DNA from: Hyphomonadaceae bacterium | GTDB taxonomy: Bacteria; Pseudomonadota; Alphaproteobacteria; Caulobacterales; Aquidulcibacteraceae | Direction: 5' to 3' | DNA: 58,188 bases | NCBI GenBank assembly: GCA_016791445.1 | Contig: JAEUMP010000018.1 | Coordinates: forward strand, 1 to 58,188 | In this document: one piece after another, positions 26,757 to 34,457 of the stretch | Position numbering within the stretch: the stretch's first letter is position 1 | Layout of the letters: each line of letters begins with the position of its first letter | Position numbers and translations under genes: made by a program | Notes under the pieces: model-generated | Database searches by the model: none | What the model saw: only the letters and a program-made list of their open reading frames with translations | Told to the model about the DNA's origin: nothing

Positions 26757-28339
26757 TCCCGCTCTCCCGCGCGCGATCGCGTCAGGCGGCGCGACAGCAA
26801 GATAACCGGTATCAATCCGGCGAGCGTGATCATCAAGGAGGGCGCGGCCGCCTGGACCAGTCGCTCGTCGCTGGCATAGGCGTGGGCGCGGGTGGCGAGG
26901 GTCTCGAAATCGAAGGGGCGCAGGACGAGCGTCGCCGGCAGTTCCTTCAGGATTTCGACGAAGACGATAAGCGCGCCGGCTACGGCGGCAGGCGCTGCGA
27001 TCGGCAGCTCTATTCGCCACGCGCGGCGCAAGGCGCCCGCGCCGAGCGTGCGTCCGACGTCAGCCATGTTTCGGGTCACGCGCGTCAGGCCTGCTTCAAT
27101 CGGTTGCGCGCCCGCAGCGGCAAATCGTGACGCATAGACCCAGAACAGCATGGTGATGGCCGCAGCGCCGCTGATGCCGCCGACGACGCCCGCCTCGCGC
27201 AGGAGTGCAAACACCGTGAGCGCCCCCAGCGCCGTGACGGCGCCCGGCGCCGCATAGCCGATCGCGGCGGCGAAGAGCCCGATGCGTCCTGCAAGGCGAC
27301 GCGCCGCGAGTGCGATGACAGCCGAAACCGCCAGCGTCAGCGCCGCGCCGACGCCGGCGATAACGAGCGAACGGACAAGCGGTTCGCCGAGCGTCGCGAA
27401 GTCCGCGAACGCGCGATAGCTCGCCAGTCGCAGGAGCCACGCGATCGGGATGAGTGCGCCGAGCAGCGCGAGCGTCGCGCAGAAGGCCGTCGCGCCGAGA
27501 CCGGCGAGCGGCGAAAGGCGTATCGGCTTTAGCGCGCGCCACCGGGCCGACCCCCCGGCGAAACCGCGCCGTCCGCGCGCCGCGCGTTCGAGCCACAGGA
27601 AGACGAGCGCGCCGATCAGCAGGAGCGAGGCCAGTTGCATGGCGAGTTGCGGTTCGCCGCGCGAGAACCAGGCGCGAAAAACGCCGGTGGTGATGGTGCT
27701 CGCGCCGAAATAGGCCGCCGCGCCGTAGTCCGCCGCGATCTCCATCGCCGCGAGCGCGCCGCCGGCCGCGACGCCGGGCCACGCCAACGGCGCCGCGACG
27801 GTCGCGAAGGTGCGCCAAGGTCCTGCGCCGAGCGCGCGCGCCGCCTCCAGCGCACAGACATTCTGGCTCACGAACGCCGCGCGCGTGGACAGGTAGATGT
27901 ACGGGTAGAGCCCGACGACATAGACGAAGCCCGCGCCGGCGAGACCGGACAGTCCGATCGGTACGGGTCCGCCCGGCCCGGTAATGGCCCCATAGGCGTA
28001 GGCGAGCACATAGACCGGCGCGGCGAGCGGCAGGACGAGCAGCCACTCGAAGAGGGCGCGACCCGGGAAGGCGCAGAGCGTGACGAGCCACGCGGCGGCG
28101 GCGCCGAGAACGGTCGCGATCGCGCCGGCGACGAGCGTCAAAGTCACCGTGCCGATGACGGAGTCACGCAGGAGATTGCCGGCGCCGTCACCCGCCGCGT
28201 CGGCGTCGAGCGCGCCGAAAAGCACGGCGAGCGCAGGCGCGGCGCAGACGAGTGCGGCGAGAAGCGCCGCGAGCAGGGGCCAGCCGGACGCCAGCTCGCC
28301 GAAAGAGCGCGCGCGCTGTGCGTTCGCGACTACTTCCAT
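26753..28339 (-). CDS. Ferric iron ABC importer, fused permease
   Basis: The protein is 528 aa, with two homologous FbpB-like permease halves in one chain (about 11-12 membrane helices). EAA-type loops are visible (AARALGAGPWRTFATVAAPLAWPG in the first half near residue 165, and DVGRTLGAGALRRAWRIELP in the second). Each ends in the conserved G of the coupling helix. Its start overlaps the binding protein's 3' end by 10 bases and its end overlaps the ATPase gene by 4. Confidence 0.9.
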   Translation of the reverse strand: MEVVANAQRARSFGELASGWPLLAALLAALVCAAPALAVLFGALDADAAGDGAGNLLRDSVIGTVTLTLVAGAIATVLGAAAAWLVTLCAFPGRALFEWLLVLPLAAPVYVLAYAYGAITGPGGPVPIGLSGLAGAGFVYVVGLYPYIYLSTRAAFVSQNVCALEAARALGAGPWRTFATVAAPLAWPGVAAGGALAAMEIAADYGAAAYFGASTITTGVFRAWFSRGEPQLAMQLASLLLIGALVFLWLERAARGRRGFAGGSARWRALKPIRLSPLAGLGATAFCATLALLGALIPIAWLLRLASYRAFADFATLGEPLVRSLVIAGVGAALTLAVSAVIALAARRLAGRIGLFAAAIGYAAPGAVTALGALTVFALLREAGVVGGISGAAAITMLFWVYASRFAAAGAQPIEAGLTRVTRNMADVGRTLGAGALRRAWRIELPIAAPAAVAGALIVFVEILKELPATLVLRPFDFETLATRAHAYASDERLVQAAAPSLMITLAGLIPVILLSRRLTRSRAGERE

Positions 28340-29394
28340 CCGGCTTCGTCAAAGAGACGCTGCGCTTCCGGTTGGCGCTCGCCGAAGGTTCCGTAGTCGA
28401 CGACTTCCTCCTTGAACGCGCCGAGCGCGGCGAGTTCCGGCGACAGCGTGACGCCCGATGCGACGGGCAGCTCGTTGTTCTTGTCGGACATGATCTGTTG
28501 CGCTTCGGCGGTCGTCAGGAACTCGATGAGTTTGATCGCATTGGCGCGATTGCGTGCGTGCGCGGCGAGACCGGCGCCTGAAATGTTGACATGCGTGCCG
28601 GCGCCGGCCTGATCCGGCAGGACGACATCGAGTTTTTCCGCGATTGCACGGTCGGAGGGGTCTGCGGAGCGGCGGAACCGGATGAGATAATAGTGGTTGG
28701 CGATCGCCACCTGGCACTGGCCGGCGGCGACGGCGCGCAACTGGTCGCTGTCGGAGCCTTGCGGCTGGCGCGCGAAGTTGCCCGCGATGCCGCGCGCCCA
28801 GGCGAGCGATTTCTCCGGCCCGTCGCGTTCGATGCGGGCAGCCATCATCGAGAGATTGTAGAGGTTCGTGCTCGTGCGCGCACAGACCTTGCCCTTGAAG
28901 GCGGGGGTGGCGAGTGCGTCCATGGACGCGATCTGCGCCGGATCCACCACGCCCCGCGCATAGATGATGACGCGCGCGCGCTTGAGGAAGCCGAACCATC
29001 GGTTCTGCGGATCGCGGAACTGTGCGGGGACCCCGTCGAGCGCCGCTGACGTCGCCGGCTGCAGCAGGTTCGCCTCGACGAGACGGTCGAGATTTCCCGC
29101 GTCGACCGTGATCACGACATCGGCGTTGGCATATTCGCCTTCGGCCTTGAGCCGTTCGAGAAGCTGGTTGCCCTCCGCCTGCACGACGCGGACGTCTATG
29201 CCGGTCTTGGCGGTGAAGGCGGCGAACACCGCCGTGTCGCTGTCGTAGTGACGTGAGGAATAGACATTGACGGCGTTCGTCTCGGCCGATGTGTCGGCTC
29301 CGGCGTCCTTGGCCTTCTCGGCGGGGGAGCAGGCGACGACCGCCAACGCTGCGGCGGCCGCGAACGCGGTGAACAGTCGGGAACGGAGCGTCAC
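28330..29394 (-). CDS. Ferric iron ABC importer, substrate-binding lipoprotein
   Basis: The protein is 354 aa from a GTG with AGGA upstream. The signal (LFTAFAAAAALAVVAC) ends in a lipobox, so it is membrane-tethered rather than free in the periplasm. The FbpA fold is clear: VNVYSSRHYDSD at the N-terminus (with ligand Tyr/His), FKGKVCARTSTNLYN, VAIANHYYLIRF with the paired Tyr residues that grip ferric ion, and NISGAGLAAHA. It is the first gene of the importer operon and is preceded by a Fur-like box. Confidence 0.92.
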   Translation of the reverse strand: MTLRSRLFTAFAAAAALAVVACSPAEKAKDAGADTSAETNAVNVYSSRHYDSDTAVFAAFTAKTGIDVRVVQAEGNQLLERLKAEGEYANADVVITVDAGNLDRLVEANLLQPATSAALDGVPAQFRDPQNRWFGFLKRARVIIYARGVVDPAQIASMDALATPAFKGKVCARTSTNLYNLSMMAARIERDGPEKSLAWARGIAGNFARQPQGSDSDQLRAVAAGQCQVAIANHYYLIRFRRSADPSDRAIAEKLDVVLPDQAGAGTHVNISGAGLAAHARNRANAIKLIEFLTTAEAQQIMSDKNNELPVASGVTLSPELAALGAFKEEVVDYGTFGERQPEAQRLFDEAGWK

Positions 29395-29406
29395 GGCAGG
29401 TCCTTT

Positions 29407-29423
29407 TTGAGAATAATTCGCAA
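29407..29423. promoter_or_regulatory. Fur-like box upstream of ferric iron ABC operon
   Basis: TTGAGAATAATTCGCAA is a near-perfect 8-1-8 palindrome (one mismatch between arms) lying 13 bp before the GTG of the binding protein. Its TGAxAATnATT core matches the 7-1-7 Fur consensus. Iron-dependent repression of the importer is the natural inference; the site is very close to the start codon, so the promoter must be compact. Confidence 0.6.
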
Positions 29424-29543
29424 GACGCCATTGGCCCCGCCGCCGGCGCTCTGTCAAGCGCGTCGCCGCAAGTGTCGCACGCACGCATGCGCCCGCCTTG
29501 ACCCGTCACGGGGGTGCTGACTAATGTCCGCGCCTCCTGAAAA

Positions 29544-29618
29544 GGGCGCGTAGCTCAGCGGAAGAGCACTGCCTTCACACGGCAGGGGTCGTAGGTTCGA
29601 ACCCTACCGCGCCCACCA
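29544..29618 (+). tRNA. tRNA-Val(CAC)
   Basis: A complete 75-nt cloverleaf with an encoded CCA at 29616-29618. The acceptor GGGCGCG pairs with CGCGCCC, and the anticodon stem CTGCC/GGCAG encloses loop TTCACAC with anticodon CAC. The T-arm GTAGGTTCGAACCCTAC is standard. It reads GUG codons. An MFS gene starts 27 bp downstream; no integration signs are seen. Confidence 0.95.
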
Positions 29619-29644
29619 GAACTCTTTCCCCCCGGGACTTCACC

Positions 29645-30838
29645 TTGCGCCTCGGCCGCGCCATCACGGGACCATCGGCGCGGCTGACGCTCGTGATGTC
29701 GGCCCTGTTCTGCTGCAACGGGGTGATGCTGCCGTATCTCGCGCGGTGGCTGGAAGAGACGCACGCCCTCACCGGTATTGAAATCGCCGCGATCGTCGCT
29801 TCGGCGCAGCTGACCCGAGTCATCGCGGGGCCCTTGATTGCGTCCTGGGCGGACGGTTTCAGAGATCGGCGCGCGCCGCTGCGCTATCTCTCCGTCGCAT
29901 CGCTCGCGCTCTACTTCGTGTTCTTCAATGCGGAGGGATTTCTCGCACTCCTCGTCACGGGATTTCTCGCCCAGACCGCAGCGCAGGCGATCACGCCGCT
30001 CGTGGAGGGCGCACTGCTGCGCGTGTCGGCACATGGCGGGATGTCCTACGGACTGGCGCGCGGCATCGGCTCCATCGCATTCATCGTCGGCAATGTCGGC
30101 GGCGCCATGCTCGTGGGACGCTTTGGCGTCGAAGCGGCGGCGATCTGGGCGCTTGCTTCCATGGGCGCAACGGCGATTTCCGCGCTCTTCGCGCTCTCGC
30201 CGGACCCCGCTGAAGCTGGACCCGCGCCGAGCGGCTTTCGCGGCAGGCTGAAAGAGGGGCTCGCGCTCTTTCGCAAACCGACGTTCGCCGGGCCTGTCAT
30301 TGCGGCGAGCCTCATCCAGTGCGCGCATGCGTTCTACTATGGCTTCTCGACGCTCGTCTGGACGCGCCAGGGCTTCTCCGATCCGGTCATCGGATGGCTC
30401 TGGGGGTTCGGCGTGATCGTGGAGGTCGGGCTCCTGCTCGCGCTGCCGCGTTTCGAGCGCCGATTTTCACCCGAGGCGCTCATCACCCTCGGCGGACTCG
30501 CTTCATTGGCGCGCTGGACGGTTCTCGCCTTTCTGCCGCCTGCATGGATCGTGTGGCCGCTGCAGGCGTTGCACGCGCTGACATTCGCTGCGGTGCATGT
30601 CGGTGCGCTGCGTCTCGTACAACGTGAAGCGCCGCCGCACATCGCGGGTGTGGCGCAGACCCTCTACGCCGCGCTGGCGTCGGGGACGCTTGCGGGGCTG
30701 GCGATGCTGCTCGCCGGCGCACTCTACGACGGCGCCGGCGCGTGGGGGTATCTCGCCATGTCTGCGCTTGCTGCGGCGGGTGTTGCGGTGATGGTTTTCG
30801 CGTCTCACGGGCGCAAGGCCGTCGCGCGCGGAACCTGA
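29645..30838 (+). CDS. MFS transporter, HcaT/MFS_1-like
   Basis: The protein is 397 aa from a TTG with GGGA eight bases before it; starting at a later ATG would cut into helix 1. About 12 membrane helices are visible, two six-helix halves joined by the loop around PDPAEAGPAPSGFRGRLKEG. RVIAGPLIASWADGFRDRR is the typical loop 2-3 motif of the family, close to HcaT (phenylpropionate) and LacY-like permeases. The substrate is unknown. It directly follows tRNA-Val. Confidence 0.85.
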   Translation: MRLGRAITGPSARLTLVMSALFCCNGVMLPYLARWLEETHALTGIEIAAIVASAQLTRVIAGPLIASWADGFRDRRAPLRYLSVASLALYFVFFNAEGFLALLVTGFLAQTAAQAITPLVEGALLRVSAHGGMSYGLARGIGSIAFIVGNVGGAMLVGRFGVEAAAIWALASMGATAISALFALSPDPAEAGPAPSGFRGRLKEGLALFRKPTFAGPVIAASLIQCAHAFYYGFSTLVWTRQGFSDPVIGWLWGFGVIVEVGLLLALPRFERRFSPEALITLGGLASLARWTVLAFLPPAWIVWPLQALHALTFAAVHVGALRLVQREAPPHIAGVAQTLYAALASGTLAGLAMLLAGALYDGAGAWGYLAMSALAAAGVAVMVFASHGRKAVARGT

Positions 30839-30975
30839 GCGCCCCTCGCGCCTTGTCTCACATTCCGGCGGGCTTGCCTGAGGGGCGTTTCGCCTTCTGC
30901 GCCAAGAGTTTTCTGCTAGGTGTGCTGCTACGCCCGGACGGCCTGGCGAAGCGCGTCGTGGAGTTGTGAAGCCGG

Positions 30976-32091
30976 ATGCAGGCGGCCTTCGACATTCGTG
31001 AAGAGGGGCAGGAGACGATCCTCGCGCTTCGCGGCGACTGGACGGTGTGGACCATTGCCGGCGTCGATGCATTGCTGCGCGCATTGCCGCGGAAGGAAGG
31101 ACGTGCGCTGACGGTGGATGTCACCGGACTTGGGCGCATGGATGTCGCCGGCGCATGGCTTGTGGAGCGCACGGCGCGACACGACGATGCGCCGCTGACG
31201 CTGATCGGAACACATGACGCAGCGGGGCGGCTCTTCAGCGCCGTGCGTGCAAGCAATCGCGAGACGCCGCAGCCGCAGGAGCCGCTGCGCGGCGTCATCG
31301 CCGTGTTCGACCGTTTGGGCCGATCGGTGGCTGACTTGCGCCGCGAAGCTCTGCTCACGCTCGAGTTTCTCGGCCATACCCTCGTCACGCTGGGGCGCGT
31401 GATTGCGCAGCCGAGACGCATCCGATGGGTCTCGGTGGTCAGCGTGATGGAACAGGCGGGGCTGAACGCGCTGCCGATCATCATGATGCTATCCTTCTTC
31501 ATCGGCGTCGTCGTCGCGTTTCTGGGATCGCGCATTCTCGGCGACTTCGGCGCCAGCGTCTTCACCGTCGAACTCGTGGGCTTCTCGATGCTGCGGGAAT
31601 TCGGCATCGTGATCACCGCCGTTTTGCTCGCGGGCCGCACGGACAGCGCCTTCACGGCGCAGATCGGCGCCATGAAGATGCGCCAGGAAATCGACGCGAT
31701 GCGCGCGCTCGGCATCAATCCGATGGAGGCGATCGTCGTGCCGCGTCTCATCGCGATGCTGGTGATGACGCCGATCCTGACGTTTGCCGCGATCATCGCA
31801 GGCTTGCTCGGCGGTCTCCTGGTCTGCTGGGCGGCGCTCGGCGTCAGCCCGGTGATGTTTGTCACGCGCATTCAGGAAGCCGTGCCGGCGCAGCACTTCT
31901 GGGCGGGCATGGTGAAGGCGCCTGTGATGGCGGTAGTGCTGGCGCTCGTTGGTTGCCGTCATGGGCTTGAAACCGGCACGGACGTCACTTCGCTCGGCAA
32001 GCGTGTGACGTCCTCGGTCGTGCAGGCCATCTTTCTCGTCATCGTCATCGATGCGCTTTTCGCCATCTGGTTCCTGGAGATGGACTGGTGA
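30976..32091 (+). CDS. mlaE: Mla-type ABC lipid transporter permease with N-terminal STAS domain
   Basis: The protein is 371 aa. Residues 1-95 are a STAS domain (MlaB-like, with VDVTGLGRMDVAGAWL around the conserved Ser/Thr region), fused to the MlaE permease. The latter has EQAGLNALPIIMMLSFFIGVVVAF split near residues 157-180, FGIVITAVLLAGRTDSAFTA, EIDAMRALGINP and five helices. E. coli uses separate MlaB and MlaE; the fusion is common in alphaproteobacteria. It pairs with MlaF and MlaD to move phospholipids between envelope membranes. Confidence 0.93.
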   Translation: MQAAFDIREEGQETILALRGDWTVWTIAGVDALLRALPRKEGRALTVDVTGLGRMDVAGAWLVERTARHDDAPLTLIGTHDAAGRLFSAVRASNRETPQPQEPLRGVIAVFDRLGRSVADLRREALLTLEFLGHTLVTLGRVIAQPRRIRWVSVVSVMEQAGLNALPIIMMLSFFIGVVVAFLGSRILGDFGASVFTVELVGFSMLREFGIVITAVLLAGRTDSAFTAQIGAMKMRQEIDAMRALGINPMEAIVVPRLIAMLVMTPILTFAAIIAGLLGGLLVCWAALGVSPVMFVTRIQEAVPAQHFWAGMVKAPVMAVVLALVGCRHGLETGTDVTSLGKRVTSSVVQAIFLVIVIDALFAIWFLEMDW

Positions 32092-32867
32092 GCGGCGACG
32101 ACGACATCCTCATCCGCGTGCGCGGGCTGGTGACGCGCTTCGGCGCGCAGACGGTGCATGATGGGCTCGATCTCGACGTGCGTCGCGGCGAAATTCTCGG
32201 CGTCGTCGGGCCTTCGGGTTGCGGTAAATCCGTACTGCTCCGCGAAATCGTCGGGCTCGACGAGGCGACGGACGGCGAGATCGAGGTTTTCGGAAAGAAT
32301 CTCGCTGCGCTGTCACGCGAGGAGCGGGAGGGCGTGGAGATGCGCTGGGGCGTGATGTTCCAGCAGGGAGCGCTGTTCTCGTCGCTGACGCTTCGCGAGA
32401 ATGTCGAGGCGCCGTTCCGGGAACACACGGATCTGCCGCCGGAATTGGTCGGCGAGCTCGCCTCCCTCAAGCTGGTGATGGCGGGGCTCGAAACGTCTGA
32501 CCACTTCAAGACGCCGGGGCAGATCTCGGGGGGCATGAGCAAGCGTGCGGCGCTCGCGCGCGCGCTGGCGCTCGATCCGGAACTGCTCTTTCTCGATGAA
32601 CCTACTGCGGGGCTCGATCCCGTCACGGCGGGGCGGTTCGATGCCTTGCTGCGCGAACTGGCCGATGCGTTGAACCTGACGGTGTTTCTGGTCACGCACG
32701 ATCTCGACACGCTGGCGGCGGTGTGTGACCGGATCTGCGTTCTCTATGGCGGCAAGGTCGCGGCCATCGGCACGCTGGCGGAGATCAAGCAGAACGCGAG
32801 CGGCTGGATCGCCGATTATTTCTCGGGCCCGCGCGGACGCGCAGCGCTCGATACGAAGGGAAGGTAG
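32088..32867 (+). CDS. mlaF: Mla-type ABC lipid transporter ATPase
   Basis: The protein is 259 aa from a GTG overlapping the permease stop (GTGA). It has Walker A GPSGCGKSV, the signature ISGGMSKRAALARAL, Walker [11 protein letters not shown] and the H-loop THD. The signature with MSKR and the RWGVMFQQGALF Q-loop are MlaF/TtgA hallmarks. It energises the MCE lipid transporter encoded around it. Confidence 0.93.
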   Translation: MSGDDDILIRVRGLVTRFGAQTVHDGLDLDVRRGEILGVVGPSGCGKSVLLREIVGLDEATDGEIEVFGKNLAALSREEREGVEMRWGVMFQQGALFSSLTLRENVEAPFREHTDLPPELVGELASLKLVMAGLETSDHFKTPGQISGGMSKRAALARALALDPELLFLDEPTAGLDPVTAGRFDALLRELADALNLTVFLVTHDLDTLAAVCDRICVLYGGKVAAIGTLAEIKQNASGWIADYFSGPRGRAALDTKGR

Positions 32868-32871
32868 AGGC

Positions 32872-33795
32872 ATGGAAACGCGGGCCAATTACGCGCTTCT
32901 CGGCGGCGTCACCGTAGGCGCCGTGGTGCTGGTGATGCTGTTTGCCATGTGGCTCGCGCGCGCGAGCTTCAACAGGGAGTTTGCAACCTACGACGTCGCC
33001 TTCGATGGCGCTGCGCGCGGCATCGGCGCAGGCACCGAGGTGCGTTTCAACGGCATTCGGGTCGGCGAAGTGCGCAGGCTCTTCATGGACCCCGACAACG
33101 AGAACGGCGTGATCGCGCGCATCCGCATCGGCGCGGACTGGCCGGTGCGGACCGACAGCGTCGCGCGTCTTGAACCCATCGGCCTGACTGGACTCAATCT
33201 CATCCAGATCACGCCGGGCGCCGAAAAGAGCGAGCAGCTCGAGCATCGCATCGGCCAGCCGCCGCCGCGCATCGCCGCGAAGGGGGCCGCACTCGATGAA
33301 CTGCTGGAGTCGTCCAGCACCATCGCCGAAAACGCGACCCAGGCGCTCGCCGGCGCGCGCGACATTCTCAACACCGAGAACGCCGCGCGCATCGACCGCA
33401 TCCTCGTCAACTTGGAAAAGATCAGCCAGAATCTCGCCGCCGAACGCGGCGCCATCAACAACGTCGCCGCCGCCGCCGAAGAGTGGCGCGCCGCCGGTCG
33501 ATCCCTGCAGGCGACGGCCCGCGAAGTGGAAATGCTGTCGGCGGAAACCCGCACGCGCTTCGCGACGCTGGAAGCCAGCGCCAACACGGCGTTCGGCGCC
33601 ATCAATCAGGCCGCAATCGGCGTCGAAGGCGCAGCAGGCGCCGCGTCCGGATCGACGCTGCCGGATCTGTCGAACGCCGCCAACGACATGCGCAGGCTCG
33701 CCGTCACGCTCGACCGCGTCGCCGGCAATCTCGAACGCTCCCGCACGCTCAACGCCGTCGGCGAACAGAAGCGCACCGTGAAAGTCGACCCATGA
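32872..33795 (+). CDS. mlaD: MCE domain lipid-binding subunit
   Basis: The protein is 307 aa with one N-terminal membrane helix (residues 7-30) and an MCE domain (about 38-115; FDGAARGIGAGTEVRFNGIRVGEV, IGLTGLNLIQITPG). A helical periplasmic region follows, with many Ala/Glu repeats, likely forming the hexamer channel or a coiled-coil needle. It binds lipid between membranes. It overlaps the lipoprotein gene by 4 bases. Confidence 0.92.
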   Translation: METRANYALLGGVTVGAVVLVMLFAMWLARASFNREFATYDVAFDGAARGIGAGTEVRFNGIRVGEVRRLFMDPDNENGVIARIRIGADWPVRTDSVARLEPIGLTGLNLIQITPGAEKSEQLEHRIGQPPPRIAAKGAALDELLESSSTIAENATQALAGARDILNTENAARIDRILVNLEKISQNLAAERGAINNVAAAAEEWRAAGRSLQATAREVEMLSAETRTRFATLEASANTAFGAINQAAIGVEGAAGAASGSTLPDLSNAANDMRRLAVTLDRVAGNLERSRTLNAVGEQKRTVKVDP

Positions 33796-34457
33796 AGACC
33801 AAGGCCATTCTCTGCGCCATTGCGGCGCTCGCTCTCGGCGGTTGCATCTCGATTCTGCCCGATCCGCCGCCCGCGCCGTACACCTACACGATGCGCGCCG
33901 GTCCGGTTGAGCCGATCGCGGCCGCGGCGCTGCCTATCGTCGTCTCCGTCGGCGCGCCGTCCATGCAACGCATGGCCGCTGGTGCGGACATCGTCTGGCG
34001 CACCGGTCCCGAAGTGGCGGTCATGGAAGGCGTCGCCTGGGACAACGCCACGCCCGATCTGTTGCAGCTTCTTCTCGCCGAGACGCTCGATAGACGCGGC
34101 GCGTTCCGGGCGGCTTTGCGCAGCGGTTCTGGCGTGCGCGCCGATCTCGATGTGCGCTGGGATGTTCTGGCGTTCGAAGTCGTCGACGACGGCGCACTCG
34201 CCGCGGTGTTTTCGGCGAATGTGCGCCTTGTGGATGCGCGATCTCGCGTGGTGATCGACAGCCGTCGCTTTGAAAGGCGAGCGCCGATTGCGTCACGGTC
34301 CGGTCGGCTGGCGACAGCGGCGCTGGAGCGCGCCGCGCAGGAGGCCAGTCTCCAGATAGCCGATTGGGCGGCGGAGAAAGCTCCGCCGCCCGCATCGTCT
34401 GCATCCGCTCCTGCGGAAGCGCCGTCTCAGCCGAGTGCGGCGTCCACGAGGAGATAG
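33792..34457 (+). CDS. ABC-type transport auxiliary lipoprotein (PqiC/YmbA-like)
   Basis: The protein is 221 aa. The signal MKTKAILCAIAALALGGC ends in a lipobox. The domain matches the ABC_trans_aux/PqiC family (YTYTMRAGP, then VGAPSMQRMAAGADIVWRTGPEV and the LLQLLLAETLDRRGAFRA region), which supports MCE systems from the outer membrane. It takes the place of MlaC in this operon. The Pro/Ser tail is probably disordered. Its last 31 bases overlap, on the opposite strand, the end of the coiled-coil gene. Confidence 0.87.
   Translation: MKTKAILCAIAALALGGCISILPDPPPAPYTYTMRAGPVEPIAAAALPIVVSVGAPSMQRMAAGADIVWRTGPEVAVMEGVAWDNATPDLLQLLLAETLDRRGAFRAALRSGSGVRADLDVRWDVLAFEVVDDGALAAVFSANVRLVDARSRVVIDSRRFERRAPIASRSGRLATAALERAAQEASLQIADWAAEKAPPPASSASAPAEAPSQPSAASTRR

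Noticed and set aside
29544-29645. tRNA-Val as an integration site for a mobile element
   Set aside because: No integrase, repeat of the tRNA 3' end or foreign-looking composition follows; the neighbours look like ordinary chromosomal genes.
30840-30887. Inverted arms CGCCCCTC and GAGGGGCG after the MFS gene
   Set aside because: The loop is over 30 nt and the T-run is only three bases, so terminator status is weak.
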